Source: VRUE01 sp963837695 (GTDB taxonomy: Bacteria; Actinomycetota; Thermoleophilia; Solirubrobacterales; 70-9). From it: 64,000 nt of DNA. The notes below the pieces were generated by a model. That model saw only the letters and a list, made by a program, of their open reading frames with translations. It was not told the origin of the DNA and ran no database searches. The DNA is taken from the NCBI GenBank assembly GCA_963837695.1, contig CAWINZ010000005.1, positions 1,984,001 through 2,048,000 on the forward strand. The letters are read 5' to 3'. Below are positions 51,990 through 61,034 of the stretch, in pieces. Position numbers and translations under genes: made by a program. Positions within the stretch are counted from its first letter, which is position 1. Each line of letters begins with the position of its first letter.

Positions 51990-53357
51990 ATGCGGGTACA
52001 CCTGTGGTTGATCGGCGCTTCGCTCGCATCCCTGGCGATTCTCGCCGCCGCACCCGTCACCGCCCATGCCGGCGACCAGTGGACCTTCCGCCAGCCGCTC
52101 GCCCGACCCACCGACCACCCGGATCCCGCCCGTCACTCCTACTCTGTGCCCGAAGCGCCCAACTCGCCCGCCTGCGCCGGCCGCTTCTGCGTGCACTGGG
52201 TCGCCGAGGGCATCGACGCACCCGACCTGAGCGACGAAAACGGGGATGGCGTGCCGGACTTCGTCGAGCAGGTGCTGAGGGTCGGCGCCCACGTGCACAC
52301 GGTCGAGAACGGCAAGTTGGGCTGGCGGGAGCCACGCTCCGACGGTCGTCGCGGCGGCCGCAACGGCAAGACCGACGTCTACCTGAAGGAGCTGGGGCAG
52401 CAGCTGTTCGGCTACGCGGCGCCCGATCGCGGCCAGGCGTCCAAGGGCCGCCATCTGCCGCGTCGCCTGCACGGCTACCTGGTCCTAGACAACGACTACA
52501 GCCCCTTCCAGTACCCGGGCACCAAGTCGCTGGCCGACCTCGAGGTCACCTTCGCCCACGAGTACTGCCACATCCTGCAGATGAACTACGACGCCTACCA
52601 AGACGCCTGGATGGCCGAGTCGACCGCGGTCTGGATGGAGGATCAGGTCTACAACGGGATCAACGACTACCTGCGCTACGTGCGCCGCTGGGTCAACCTC
52701 TACGACACGCCGCTGACCGCGAACTCGATCAGCGAGTACGGGGCGACGGTCTGGAACGAGTGGCTGGTGCGTCGCTACGGCGACACGATCCTCCGCAACG
52801 CCTGGTCGCGGGCCGCACACACGCGGCCGGGCGGGTTCTCGGTCGACAGCTACAACTCGGCGATCCGTGCCGCGGGGGGCTCGGACTTCAGCCGCGACTT
52901 CGCCCGTTTCGCCCGCGACGTCGCCGAGTGGAACACCGGCAGCCGCTTCCGCGAAGGCAGGCGCTACCCGGACGTGCCCCGCCGCACCGGCCTGCCTGCC
53001 GACGGGCGCCCGCTCGAGCGCTCGTTAAACCACGCGACCTTCCAGCTGTTGCGCGTCCACCCGCGGGGTAGCGGCGCGGTGGTCGTCCACGCCGACGGCC
53101 CGCCGGGCGTTGCGGCCGGGTTGGCGCTGGTCGGTCGGGTCGGCAGCGAGCGCCACGGGCACGTCGTATCCAGGCTGCTCTTCCGTCAACAGGGCGGTGC
53201 GATGACCGTCCGGCTGGCGCGACCCCAGCGCTTCGAGCGGATCACCGCGGTGCTGGTCAACGCCGACACCAGAGCCGAGGGCTTCAGCGCCCGGCGGCTC
53301 GACTGGAACTACTTGACCGACACGGCGCCGTTCCGGGTCCGCGCCGACTCGCCCTGA
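51990..53357 (+). CDS. secreted HEXXH metalloprotease-like protein (MXAN_6640 type)
   Basis: The 455-residue protein has a signal peptide (about 1-27, LIGASLASLAILAAAPVTAH, ending AHA), a calcium-like acidic loop (DENGDGVPDFVEQV), and the zinc motif in FAHEYCHILQ (His190, Glu191, His194) with a likely third ligand Glu210 in WMAESTAVW. It resembles the MXAN_6640 family of putative metalloproteases. The target is unknown. The ORF upstream of 51990 is antisense to nadE. Its end overlaps the convergent acyltransferase gene by 49 bases. Confidence 0.8.
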   Translation: MRVHLWLIGASLASLAILAAAPVTAHAGDQWTFRQPLARPTDHPDPARHSYSVPEAPNSPACAGRFCVHWVAEGIDAPDLSDENGDGVPDFVEQVLRVGAHVHTVENGKLGWREPRSDGRRGGRNGKTDVYLKELGQQLFGYAAPDRGQASKGRHLPRRLHGYLVLDNDYSPFQYPGTKSLADLEVTFAHEYCHILQMNYDAYQDAWMAESTAVWMEDQVYNGINDYLRYVRRWVNLYDTPLTANSISEYGATVWNEWLVRRYGDTILRNAWSRAAHTRPGGFSVDSYNSAIRAAGGSDFSRDFARFARDVAEWNTGSRFREGRRYPDVPRRTGLPADGRPLERSLNHATFQLLRVHPRGSGAVVVHADGPPGVAAGLALVGRVGSERHGHVVSRLLFRQQGGAMTVRLARPQRFERITAVLVNADTRAEGFSARRLDWNYLTDTAPFRVRADSP

Positions 53358-54751
53358 GGATCCCTTGGCGCCGGCGGAGCGGTGGCGACCGCTTCGGCGA
53401 TCGCCCCTTCGAGGTCGAGGCCGAAGCTGTCGAGATCGGCCATCGCGTCGTAGTCGCCGACCAACCCGAAGTCGATCTTGCCGTCGTAGGACATGATCCC
53501 GACGCAGAGCGCCTGGCGGCGGGCAAGCGGGACGAGAGGGAAGATCGAGCTCATCCGGCGGCCCATCAGGTAGAGCGGGAACTGCGGGCCCGGGACGTTC
53601 GTGACGACGAGGTTGAAGAAGCGCTGGGCGGGCTGCAGACGCGCCGCCTGAGAGGCGATCGTCGTCGGCGCGAAATCGGTCAGTTTGGTCAGCAGCTCGG
53701 CCCCGACCGCCTGGCCGGAGCCCTTGAGATCGCCCATCGTCTCGGTGATCAGGCGCAGGCGCTCGACCGGATCCCGCGACCAGACCGGCAGCGGCGCCAT
53801 CATCGCCGAGATGCGGTTGCCGAGCGCGCCGTGCTCTTCGTCGGCGCGGACGCTGACCGGCACCATCGCGCGCATCTCCAACCCGTCGGTGTCGTGGCCG
53901 CGGGCGCGCAGGTAGTTGCCGAGGGCGCCGGCGACGACGGAGAGCACCACGTCGTTGACCGTGCCGCCGTGGGCGTTCTTGACGCGCTTGAAGTCGCTGA
54001 GGTCGCCGCGCACGAAGGCGAGGCGGCGATGCGGGCCGATCTCGACGTTGAACGGAGTGCTCGGCGCCGCCGCCGCCACCTCGAGAAACCTGCCGGTGTC
54101 GATCAGCCCGCGCAGCGCCTGGCGCGGCCCGCGCAGGGCGGCTCGCACGCCACGGACGATCTCACGCGGGCTGGTCGCCCGCTCGTGCAGGGCGTCGGCG
54201 AGCAGGTCGAGGTTGGTCGGTTCTGGCCGGGGCGCCCACTTGGGCGGCCGTACCGGCGGATGGTCGGGCTCCTCCTCGAGGTCGAAGAGGACCGTGGTGA
54301 TGTCGACCCCGGAGACGCCGTCGACGAGGGCATGGTGGCTCTTGCCGACCACGGCGAAGCGGTCCTCGTCGAGCCCCTCGACCAGCCACAGCTCCCAGAG
54401 CGGCTTGGTGCGGTCGAGTTGCTGGGAGAAGATCCGCGCCGCGAGGTTACGCAGCTGCTCTTCGGAGCCCGGGGCCGGCAGCGCGCTGCGGCGCACGTGG
54501 TAATCGAGATTGAGGAAGGGATCGTCGACCCAGACCGGTCGGCCCTGCTCGAAGGGGACGAAGCGCAGCTTCTGGCGGAAGCGGGGAACGAGGTGCAGTC
54601 GCGACTCGATGTGATCGCGGAACTCCTCGTGGGAGGGAGGCGACCCGTCGAAGAGGATCGCCGAAGCGACGTGCATGTGCGCCCCGGCGCGCTCCATGTG
54701 GAGGAAGGACGCGTCGAGTCCGGTCAGTCGATCGCCGTTCATCGTCGTCAT
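53309..54751 (-). CDS. wax ester synthase / diacylglycerol acyltransferase (WS/DGAT)
   Basis: The 480-residue protein starts LTGLDASFLHMERAGAHMHV and has the catalytic HHxxxDG motif in KSHHALVDGVSG (His139, His140, Asp144), VNDVVLSVVAGALGNYLR, and the C-terminal VVTNVPGPQFPLYL. It makes triacylglycerol or wax esters from acyl-CoA for storage. ATG 54742 is a possible alternative start. It lies 20 bases behind dinB and may share its transcript. Confidence 0.92.
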   Translation of the reverse strand: MTTMNGDRLTGLDASFLHMERAGAHMHVASAILFDGSPPSHEEFRDHIESRLHLVPRFRQKLRFVPFEQGRPVWVDDPFLNLDYHVRRSALPAPGSEEQLRNLAARIFSQQLDRTKPLWELWLVEGLDEDRFAVVGKSHHALVDGVSGVDITTVLFDLEEEPDHPPVRPPKWAPRPEPTNLDLLADALHERATSPREIVRGVRAALRGPRQALRGLIDTGRFLEVAAAAPSTPFNVEIGPHRRLAFVRGDLSDFKRVKNAHGGTVNDVVLSVVAGALGNYLRARGHDTDGLEMRAMVPVSVRADEEHGALGNRISAMMAPLPVWSRDPVERLRLITETMGDLKGSGQAVGAELLTKLTDFAPTTIASQAARLQPAQRFFNLVVTNVPGPQFPLYLMGRRMSSIFPLVPLARRQALCVGIMSYDGKIDFGLVGDYDAMADLDSFGLDLEGAIAEAVATAPPAPRDPQGESARTRNGAVSVK

Positions 54752-54771
54752 CTTCGCATGGCGGTCTATTC

Positions 54772-55845
54772 CTAGCCAAGGCCGAGCTGCATCTGAGGTT
54801 CGGGTTCAACTGCCTTTTCTCCTTGAGAGAAGCTGGCGACCCTGACGCCCAGAAGGCGGACGGGGCGGGGTGGGGCGTAGGCGTGTAGGAGGTCCAGCGC
54901 TACCGGGACGACGATCTCGGGATCGTTGGTGGGGATCTCGACGGTGTGGGCGCGGGTGACGTTGGTCCAGTCGTCGAGGCGGACCTTGATCCCGATCGTC
55001 CTGCCCTCGAGGTCGCGTGCGCGCAGCCGCCGGCAAAGCTCCTTGGCAAGCGAGGCGACGTGCCCCGCCATCTCCTCTCGGTTGGCGACATCGACGTCGA
55101 AGGTGATCTCGGTCGACTGCGACTTCGTCTCGCGCTCTACCGAGATCGGCGTCGCGTCTTCGAAGCACGCCCGCGCCGGCAGCCAGCGGCCCATCCGGGG
55201 TCCGAAAGCTCCCTCCAGCACGACCGGATCGTGGGCACGCAGATCGGCGAGGGTGCGGATACCCATCTTCTCCAGCTTGAGCACGGTTTTCGGCCCAATC
55301 CCGGGAACCAGGCCGGGGGGATCGCCGGCAAAGCGCTCCAGCGCTTCGGCTCGGGTGAGGACGACCAGACCGGCGGGCTTGCCGAGCTCGCTGACGATCT
55401 TGGCCAGCAGGCGGTTCTCGGAGATCCCCACCGAGCAGGTCAGGCCGAGGTCCTCGCGGATCTCGGTGGCGATCCGCCGCATCGTCGCCTTCGGGGCGAA
55501 GAGCCCGGTCAGGTCGAGGTAGGCCTCGTCGAGCCCGACGACCTCGACCGTCTCGACGTTGGCGGCCAAGATCGCCATCACCTGTCCCGACGCCTCTCGG
55601 TAGGCGGTGAAGTCCGGCGAGAGGTAGACGGCATCGGGCAGCCGCCGCCGCGCGACCGCCGCCGGCATCGCCGAGTGGATCCCGGCCAGCCTGCGCGCCT
55701 CGTAGCTGGCCGTGGTTACGACCGCCCGCGGCCCGGACCCGCAGACGACAACCGGCTTCCCCCGCAGCTCCGGCCGCCGCCGCAACTCAACGGACGCGTA
55801 GAAGGCGTCCATGTCCAAGTGCGCAATCGTCCGCTTACCGGCCAT
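54772..55845 (-). CDS. dinB: DNA polymerase IV (Y-family)
   Basis: The 357-residue protein has the palm motif IAHLDMDAFYASVELRRRPE, VEVVGLDEAYLDLTG with the catalytic Asp-Glu, CSVGISENRLLAKIVSELGK, and the little-finger domain (STEITFDVDVANREEMAGHV). It copies damaged DNA. ATG 55845 is supported by TACCAT 8 bases upstream; the upstream ATG 55896 adds an unconserved stretch. No LexA box is seen before it, so it is apparently not under the SOS box found at 2279. Confidence 0.93.
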   Translation of the reverse strand: MAGKRTIAHLDMDAFYASVELRRRPELRGKPVVVCGSGPRAVVTTASYEARRLAGIHSAMPAAVARRRLPDAVYLSPDFTAYREASGQVMAILAANVETVEVVGLDEAYLDLTGLFAPKATMRRIATEIREDLGLTCSVGISENRLLAKIVSELGKPAGLVVLTRAEALERFAGDPPGLVPGIGPKTVLKLEKMGIRTLADLRAHDPVVLEGAFGPRMGRWLPARACFEDATPISVERETKSQSTEITFDVDVANREEMAGHVASLAKELCRRLRARDLEGRTIGIKVRLDDWTNVTRAHTVEIPTNDPEIVVPVALDLLHAYAPPRPVRLLGVRVASFSQGEKAVEPEPQMQLGLG

Positions 55846-55853
55846 TTGAGGCG

Positions 55854-55859
55854 ATGGTA
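55854..55859 (-). promoter_or_regulatory. -10 hexamer TACCAT for dinB
   Basis: TACCAT ends 8 bases before ATG 55845 on the minus strand, with no Shine-Dalgarno sequence between. Confidence 0.45.
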
Positions 55860-55926
55860 GGGCGGGGGAGGGACGGCAACCCCCGGCATCCTTCATGCCA
55901 CCTTCCGCAAGGAACTGTCACGCCGA

Positions 55927-55949
55927 GGCGGTTCCGCGGAACCGCCTTG
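55927..55949 (-). repeat. dispersed palindromic repeat, copy d (perfect)
   Basis: GGCGGTTCCGCGGAACCGCC is a perfect 20-base palindrome followed by TTG, between the divergent dinB and cupin starts. It is the best copy of the family. Confidence 0.65.
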
Positions 55950-55953
55950 CGGG

Positions 55954-55959
55954 TAGCAT
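55954..55959 (+). promoter_or_regulatory. -10 hexamer TAGCAT for the cupin gene
   Basis: TAGCAT ends 6 bases before ATG 55966; repeat copy d lies directly upstream, about where a -35 would be. Confidence 0.45.
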
Positions 55960-55965
55960 CGAACC

Positions 55966-56382
55966 ATGGCCGACGTCACCCACACGGAGATCGACGAGAT
56001 CGACGCAATCGACGGTGTCCTCGAAGGCATCAAGTTCCACAAAGCCGCCGCCGGCCTCGGCGTCAGCGCCTTCGGCATCTCGATCATCGACCTCGCGCCG
56101 GGGGCCGACGACTACCCCGAGCACGACCACGACGAGGACGGCCTGGGCGGCCAGATGTTCGCCAAACGGCCCCAGCAACTCGGCCAGGAGGAGGTCTACG
56201 CGGCGCTGCAGGGCTCGGGCACCCTGGAAGCCGACGGGGACCGGTACCCGATCGATGCCAACCACATCGCCCGCGTCGGCCCCGACGTAAAGCGCAAGGT
56301 CACTCCCGGCCCCGACGGTATCCGCCTCCTCGTCATCGGCGCGACCCCCGGCGAGCCGTACGAGACCGGCGGCACGCTGTAG
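55966..56382 (+). CDS. cupin domain protein
   Basis: The 138-residue protein is a single cupin: DYPEHDHDEDG carries the metal-binding His residues of motif 1, and EEVYAALQGSGTLEADGDRY with a later ARVGPDVKRKV forms motif 2. Function is unknown; cupins of this size are often sugar isomerases, dioxygenases or storage-like binding proteins. The next gene has its own -10 hexamer 7 bases after the stop. Confidence 0.8.
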   Translation: MADVTHTEIDEIDAIDGVLEGIKFHKAAAGLGVSAFGISIIDLAPGADDYPEHDHDEDGLGGQMFAKRPQQLGQEEVYAALQGSGTLEADGDRYPIDANHIARVGPDVKRKVTPGPDGIRLLVIGATPGEPYETGGTL

Positions 56383-56388
56383 GCAGCC

Positions 56389-56394
56389 TAGAAT
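56389..56394 (+). promoter_or_regulatory. -10 hexamer TAGAAT for the 96-residue gene
   Basis: TAGAAT ends 6 bases before GTG 56401; no Shine-Dalgarno sequence is present. Confidence 0.45.
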
Positions 56395-56400
56395 CCAGCT

Positions 56401-56691
56401 GTGGCTTCCCCCGAGGCAAAGAACCTGGAGGCGATCTCCAAGGCGATCGACCAGCACAACCGCAACTGCCCGTTCCCGGCGGCGGAAGTGCGGATGAACC
56501 CCTTCGAGATCGAACGCCTGGGTTGGGAGGAGATTCGTGGGCTGCCGGTCGTGCCCGACTCAGCGATTGGCACGGGCCGCTTCCGCATCGTCTGCTCCCA
56601 GGAACTCGACGACACGGGCCTCGAAGAGACCGAGGTGATCGGCCAGGAACTCGAGACCGCCGAGCCGATCCCCGCACCCGTTCGCAACTGA
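56401..56691 (+). CDS. conserved-looking hypothetical protein
   Basis: The 96-residue, acidic protein (EAKNLEAISKAIDQHNRNCP, RMNPFEIERLGWEEIRGLPV) has no membrane segment and no motif I can name. GC-biased third positions and a -10 hexamer 6 bases before the GTG support a real gene. It ends 11 bases before a nested inverted repeat, and ccdA lies convergent on the far side. Confidence 0.65.
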   Translation: MASPEAKNLEAISKAIDQHNRNCPFPAAEVRMNPFEIERLGWEEIRGLPVVPDSAIGTGRFRIVCSQELDDTGLEETEVIGQELETAEPIPAPVRN

Positions 56692-56702
56692 GGCGCCCTC
56701 CA

Positions 56703-56750
56703 ACTTCTGTCGCCTTTTGACCCCTATAGGGTCATCAACGCGACAGAAGT
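56703..56750. repeat. nested inverted repeat between convergent genes
   Basis: Outer arms ACTTCTGTCGC (56703-56713) and GCGACAGAAGT (56740-56750) are perfect; inside is the palindrome TGACCC-CTATA-GGGTCA (56718-56734). No U-run follows on either strand. It may be a two-way terminator, an operator or a small mobile repeat. Confidence 0.7.
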
Positions 56751-56760
56751 CGTTCTGGGA

Positions 56761-57522
56761 TCAGACCTGGTTCCAGAAATCCAAGCCGCTTTCGCTCAAG
56801 AGGCGCTGGGCTTCGATGTTGAGCTGGGTCAGTTCGCCGGTCCAGATCAGGACGCCCATCGCTATGAGGATCACGCCGCCGGTGGCGACTATCGCCTGGT
56901 AGTGGCGCTTGACGACGGTGAAGGCCGTGGTCATGCGGGAGAAGGCGAGCGCGGTGAGGATGAACGGGATCGCCAGGCCGGCCGAGTAGACCGCGAGGAG
57001 GAGGGCGCCGTGGGCGGCCGAGCCCGACAGCGAGGCGGCGGAGAGGATCGCGCCGAGGGTCGGGCCGATGCAGGGCGTCCAGGCAATCGCGAAGGCGGCG
57101 CCGGCGACGATCGGGCCGCCCTTGCCGGCGCGCTCGAGCAGGCCGTCGACGTGCCACTCGCGGTTGAGTCGGGTGACGAAGAGGGAGGCGACGAAGAGCA
57201 CGCCCATCGCGATGATCAGCGCCGCCGAGATCTTGGTCAGCAGCTGCTTGTGGTCCTGCAGGGTGGCGCCGACCGCGGTTGCGGTCAGGCCGAGCAGGAT
57301 GAAGATCGCCGAGAAACTGGCGACGAAGAGCAGGCTCGGTCCGAGCACACGGCGCCAGCCGGCGCTCTCGAGCTCGGACGCCGAGACTCCGCTGACCGCG
57401 GAGAGGTAGCCGGGAACGAGCGGCAGCACGCAGGGGGAGAGGAAGGAGACGATGCCCGCCGCGAGGGCGGCGAGGATGCCGACCCCCGCGGTCGGGTCGC
57501 TGCTCAGCTCGGCGACGATCAC
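56761..57522 (-). CDS. ccdA: cytochrome c biogenesis protein CcdA (DsbD-type thiol transporter)
   Basis: The 253-residue protein has six membrane helices and the two CcdA motifs: SFLSPCVLPLVPGYLSAVSG and AIAWTPCIGPTLGAILSAAS, each with the reactive Cys. It moves reducing power across the membrane for cytochrome c or thiol repair. GTG 57522 is chosen because TACCCT lies 8 bases upstream. A DsbA-like gene at 63305 may act in the same redox area, but a link is only inferred. Confidence 0.9.
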   Translation of the reverse strand: MIVAELSSDPTAGVGILAALAAGIVSFLSPCVLPLVPGYLSAVSGVSASELESAGWRRVLGPSLLFVASFSAIFILLGLTATAVGATLQDHKQLLTKISAALIIAMGVLFVASLFVTRLNREWHVDGLLERAGKGGPIVAGAAFAIAWTPCIGPTLGAILSAASLSGSAAHGALLLAVYSAGLAIPFILTALAFSRMTTAFTVVKRHYQAIVATGGVILIAMGVLIWTGELTQLNIEAQRLLSESGLDFWNQV

Positions 57523-57530
57523 AAACGTCC

Positions 57531-57536
57531 AGGGTA
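57531..57536 (-). promoter_or_regulatory. -10 hexamer TACCCT for ccdA
   Basis: TACCCT ends 8 bases before GTG 57522 on the minus strand; no Shine-Dalgarno sequence is present. Confidence 0.45.
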
Positions 57537-57563
57537 TCTGGGGTGGGCATCCAGCCGCCGATC

Positions 57564-57569
57564 TAGACT
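57564..57569 (+). promoter_or_regulatory. candidate -10 TAGACT for the FUSC gene
   Basis: TAGACT ends 10 bases before TTG 57580; no better ATG or GTG start lies nearby. Confidence 0.35.
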
Positions 57570-57579
57570 CGCGCCAAGT

Positions 57580-58713
57580 TTGGCAACGCGCCTCAGATCG
57601 CCTCTGTTCAATGCCACCGGGGCGGCCCGCGCCCTGCGCGCCGGGCCGCTGTTCGCGATCGGCCCGGCGGCGCCCGGGCCGGCGCTGCGGCGCGGGGCGC
57701 TGGTGGCGATTCCTGTCGGCGCGGCGCTGCTGGTCGAGCTGGGGACGGGCGCGCCGACCAAGGGAGCGATCGCCACCGGCGCGCTTCTCGCCGGTTTCCC
57801 CGGGCTCGATGCGCCGGCCCGCACTCGCGCCGCCTGGCAGGCGGCTGCCGCTCCGTTGATCGGCCTCGCCGCCGCGCTCGGCGTCCTCACGGGCTCCTCG
57901 GCTGTGCTCGCGGTCGGGTCGATGGCGGTGATCGGGGCGGCGGCCGGGTACTGCTTTTCGGTCTCGTTGCGGCTCGCCATCGCCGGCCTCTCCGTGGCGC
58001 TCTCGCTGCTGATCGCCCAGGGCCTGCCGCTCGAGCTCTCCGACACGCTGCCGGCGTTGCTGTTCGCGACCGCTGGCGGCCTCCTCCAGGCCGCCTTCTC
58101 CCTCTGCGTCTACCTCGCCGGCGATCGCACGGAGGAGGGCGGAGCGAGCGACTGGGACACCCGCGCTGTCGCCCAGGCCCTCTCCGCCAACCTGACCCTG
58201 CGCTCGACCAGCGCCCGCCATGCGCTGCGCTTCGGCGTCGCCCTGGCGGCCGGCGTCGCCGCCTACTGGCTGCTGGGGATGGACGTGCACGGCTTCTGGG
58301 TCCCGCTGACGATCCTCTTCGTCATGCGGCCCGAGGAGGACGAGACCTTCCGCCGCCTGGTCCTGCGTGCCGTGGGCACCGCGGTCGGGCTGGTCATCGC
58401 CACGTCGCTGTCGGAGTGGCTGCAGGGCCACGGCGTCGCCCTCGCCATCGCCCTGACCATCGCCACTGCCTTCGCCTACGGCCTGCTCACCGTCCAGTAC
58501 GCGCTGTTCACCGCGGCAATCACCACCTATGCCGTGCTGCTCGCGGACACGCTGGGCGCTCCCGTTCTCGAAGCCGCGGGCCAGCGTGCGCTGGCGACCG
58601 CGATCGGCATCGGCATCGCCGCCGCGGCGTTCCTGCTCTGGCCGAACCCGGAGCGGGGCGAGGGGGGACGGGAGGATCGCGGTCTTGCCCCACCGGAATC
58701 CGCGGCCCGGTAG
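57580..58713 (+). CDS. FUSC family membrane protein
   Basis: The protein of about 377 residues has two blocks of closely spaced membrane helices: residues about 30-155, and about 205-365, where YWLLGMDVHGFWVPLTILFV and the charged loop MRPEEDETFRRLVLRAVGTA form the typical FUSC motif. Family members export aromatic acids or modify the envelope. The start is uncertain (TTG 57580). The frame upstream is antisense to ccdA. Confidence 0.78.
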   Translation: MATRLRSPLFNATGAARALRAGPLFAIGPAAPGPALRRGALVAIPVGAALLVELGTGAPTKGAIATGALLAGFPGLDAPARTRAAWQAAAAPLIGLAAALGVLTGSSAVLAVGSMAVIGAAAGYCFSVSLRLAIAGLSVALSLLIAQGLPLELSDTLPALLFATAGGLLQAAFSLCVYLAGDRTEEGGASDWDTRAVAQALSANLTLRSTSARHALRFGVALAAGVAAYWLLGMDVHGFWVPLTILFVMRPEEDETFRRLVLRAVGTAVGLVIATSLSEWLQGHGVALAIALTIATAFAYGLLTVQYALFTAAITTYAVLLADTLGAPVLEAAGQRALATAIGIGIAAAAFLLWPNPERGEGGREDRGLAPPESAAR

Positions 58714-58771
58714 ATTTCTTGGCCAGCCAGCCAAATTGCCGCGCGCCCGCGGCTCAGAACAGGAGCAGACT

Positions 58772-59965
58772 TTGAGCAACCGCACGTTCGTGATCGGGGT
58801 CGGGATGACCAAGTTCGAGAAGCCCGGCACCAAGGAGGGTGACTACCCCGACTGGGCCAAGGAGGCAGGGACCAAGGCGCTTGCCGACGCCGGCATCCCA
58901 TACGAGGACGTCGAGCAGGCCTACGCCGGCTACTGCTACGGCGACTCGACCTACGGCCAGCGGGCGCTCTACCAGCTCGGCCTGACCGGGATCCCGGTCG
59001 TCAACGTCAACAACAACTGCTCGACCGGCTCCTCAGCGCTGTTCCTCGCCCGCCAGGCGGTCAAAGGCGGCCTCGTCGAGTGCGCGATGGCGCTCGGCTT
59101 CGAGAAGATGGAGCCAGGCTCGCTCGGCGTCAAGTACACCGACCGGACCAACGCGCTCGACAAGCACGCGATGCGGATGTTCGAGATCCGCGACCCCGAG
59201 CAGTCGCCCCCGGCGCCGCAGATGTTCGGCAACGCCGGCCGCGACCACATGCAGAAGTACGGCTCCAACCCCGACCACTATGCCTGGATCGGCTGGAAGA
59301 ACCACAAGCACTCGGTCAACAACCCCTACGCCCAGTTCCAGGACGAGTACACGCTCGAGGACATCAAGGCGGCGAAGATGATCCACGAGCCGCTGACCAA
59401 GCTGCAGTGCTCGCCGACCTCCGACGGCTCGGCCTGCGCGATCGTCGCCTCCGAGCGCTACGTCGAAGAGCACGACCTGGGCGGGCAGGCGATCGAGATC
59501 GCCGGTCAGTCGATGGTCACCGACCTCAGCTCCACCTTCGCCGAGGACACCGACTGCATGAAGATCGTCGGCTCGGACATGTCGAAGCAGGCCGCCGAGG
59601 AGGCCTACGCCGAGGCCGGAATCGAGGCCGAGGAGGTCGACGTCTGCGAGCTGCACGACTGCTTCAGCGCCAACGAGCTGATCACGTATGAAGCGCTCGG
59701 CTTCGCGGCCGAGGGGGAGGCTCACAAGCTGGTCGAGGAAGAAGCGACCACCTTCGGCGGCAAGGTCGTAGTCAACCCGTCTGGGGGGCTGATCTCGAAG
59801 GGCCACCCGCTCGGTGCGACCGGGCTGGCGCAGTGCTCGGAGCTGACCTGGCAGCTGCGCGGGGAAGCCGACAAGCGACAGGTCGACGGCGCCAAGACCG
59901 CTCTGCAGCACAACATCGGCCTCGGCGGCGCCGCCGTGGTCACCGTCTACAAGCCGGCGGCCTAG
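58772..59965 (+). CDS. thiolase-like lipid-transfer protein (SCP-x type)
   Basis: The 397-residue protein has the thiolase nucleophile Cys83 in VNNNCSTGSSALFLA, the HDCFSANELITYE segment and NPSGGLISKGHPLGATGLAQ with the second active-site residues. It is the SCP-x/acetyl-CoA acetyltransferase subgroup that acts in sterol side-chain or fatty acid breakdown. TTG 58772 has AGGAG six bases upstream, one of the clearest ribosome sites here. An SDR gene follows by 24 bases. Confidence 0.88.
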   Translation: MSNRTFVIGVGMTKFEKPGTKEGDYPDWAKEAGTKALADAGIPYEDVEQAYAGYCYGDSTYGQRALYQLGLTGIPVVNVNNNCSTGSSALFLARQAVKGGLVECAMALGFEKMEPGSLGVKYTDRTNALDKHAMRMFEIRDPEQSPPAPQMFGNAGRDHMQKYGSNPDHYAWIGWKNHKHSVNNPYAQFQDEYTLEDIKAAKMIHEPLTKLQCSPTSDGSACAIVASERYVEEHDLGGQAIEIAGQSMVTDLSSTFAEDTDCMKIVGSDMSKQAAEEAYAEAGIEAEEVDVCELHDCFSANELITYEALGFAAEGEAHKLVEEEATTFGGKVVVNPSGGLISKGHPLGATGLAQCSELTWQLRGEADKRQVDGAKTALQHNIGLGGAAVVTVYKPAA

Positions 59966-59989
59966 GGGTCGCTGGAGGAGGAGGGCCCG

Positions 59990-60871
59990 ATGGCGAAGGA
60001 GAGACGCTCACTCAGCGGCAAGGTCGTGGCGATCACCGGGGGCGCCCGGGGGATCGGTAAGGCGACGGCGGCGGCGCTGGTCCGCAAGGGCTGCCGCGTC
60101 GCGATCGGCGACCTCGATCTGGCGCTGGCGGAGCGGACCGCGGCGGAGCTGGGCGGCGGCACGGTTGCCGTCGCGCTCGACGTCACCGATCGCGCCTCCT
60201 TCGCCACCTTCCTCGACGAGGCCGAGCGCCAGCTCGGCCCGCTCGACGTCGTCGTCAACAACGCCGGGATCATGCCGGTGACGCCGTTCGCCGAGGAGTC
60301 GGCGGACTCAATCAAGCGTCAGCTCGACATCAACGTCTACGGCGTGATCACCGGCATGCAGCTGGCGATCGAGCGGATGCGCCCACGCGGTTCCGGCCAT
60401 ATCGTCAACCTCGCCTCGCAGGCCGGCAAAGGCGGCTTCCCGGGGATCGCGACCTACTCTGGCACCAAGCACGCCGTGGTCGGGATCAGCGAGGCGGTGC
60501 GCGCGGAGCTGCGTGGCAGCGGCATCGAGATCGCCTGCGTGATGCCGACGGTGGTCAACACGGAGCTGACCTCGGGAGTCGGCCAGAAGATGATCAAAGC
60601 GGTGGAGGCGAGCGACGTCGCCGACGAGATCGTCGACGCGCTCGAAGTGCCGCGCTTCGACGTCTGGGTGCCACGCGCCAACGGTGGCCTCTTCAAGGTC
60701 GTGGCGCTGCTACCGCGGACCTGGCGGGAGGCCCTCGGCCGCCTCATGAAGGTCGACAAACTGATGACCGAGGTCAACCACGGCGCCCGCCAGGCCTACG
60801 AGGAGCGCGCCGCGCACGGCAGGCCGGGGCTCGAGCAAGAGGCCGAGCCGGCGCATCGCGACGCCGCGTAG
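59990..60871 (+). CDS. short-chain dehydrogenase/reductase
   Basis: The 293-residue classical SDR has the NAD(P) motif ITGGARGIGKATAAAL, VVNNAGIMPVTPF, the catalytic Ser region IVNLASQAGKGGFPG and YSGTKHAV (YxxxK). The C-terminal 40 residues extend past the usual end. The substrate is unknown; its place behind the thiolase suggests lipid metabolism. A GGAGGAGG ribosome site is present. Confidence 0.88.
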   Translation: MAKERRSLSGKVVAITGGARGIGKATAAALVRKGCRVAIGDLDLALAERTAAELGGGTVAVALDVTDRASFATFLDEAERQLGPLDVVVNNAGIMPVTPFAEESADSIKRQLDINVYGVITGMQLAIERMRPRGSGHIVNLASQAGKGGFPGIATYSGTKHAVVGISEAVRAELRGSGIEIACVMPTVVNTELTSGVGQKMIKAVEASDVADEIVDALEVPRFDVWVPRANGGLFKVVALLPRTWREALGRLMKVDKLMTEVNHGARQAYEERAAHGRPGLEQEAEPAHRDAA

Positions 60872-61034
60872 CGGCTTCGCGACGACCCGCGCGGCAGGCG
60901 CGCAGCCGCCGCGCGGTGCGAACTGATTTTGAGAGAAGGGGGGAGAGGTTGTAGGCCCCAAGCCCTTATCTGGGCGTGGAGATCAGACGGACCGCCGTAG
61001 ATGCCTTTGGAAATATCCAACACGGGTCTGTACG

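Noticed and set aside
55927..55946. Palindrome near dinB as an SOS operator
   Set aside because: It does not match CGAAC-N4-GTTCG and is a copy of the dispersed repeat found at unrelated genes.
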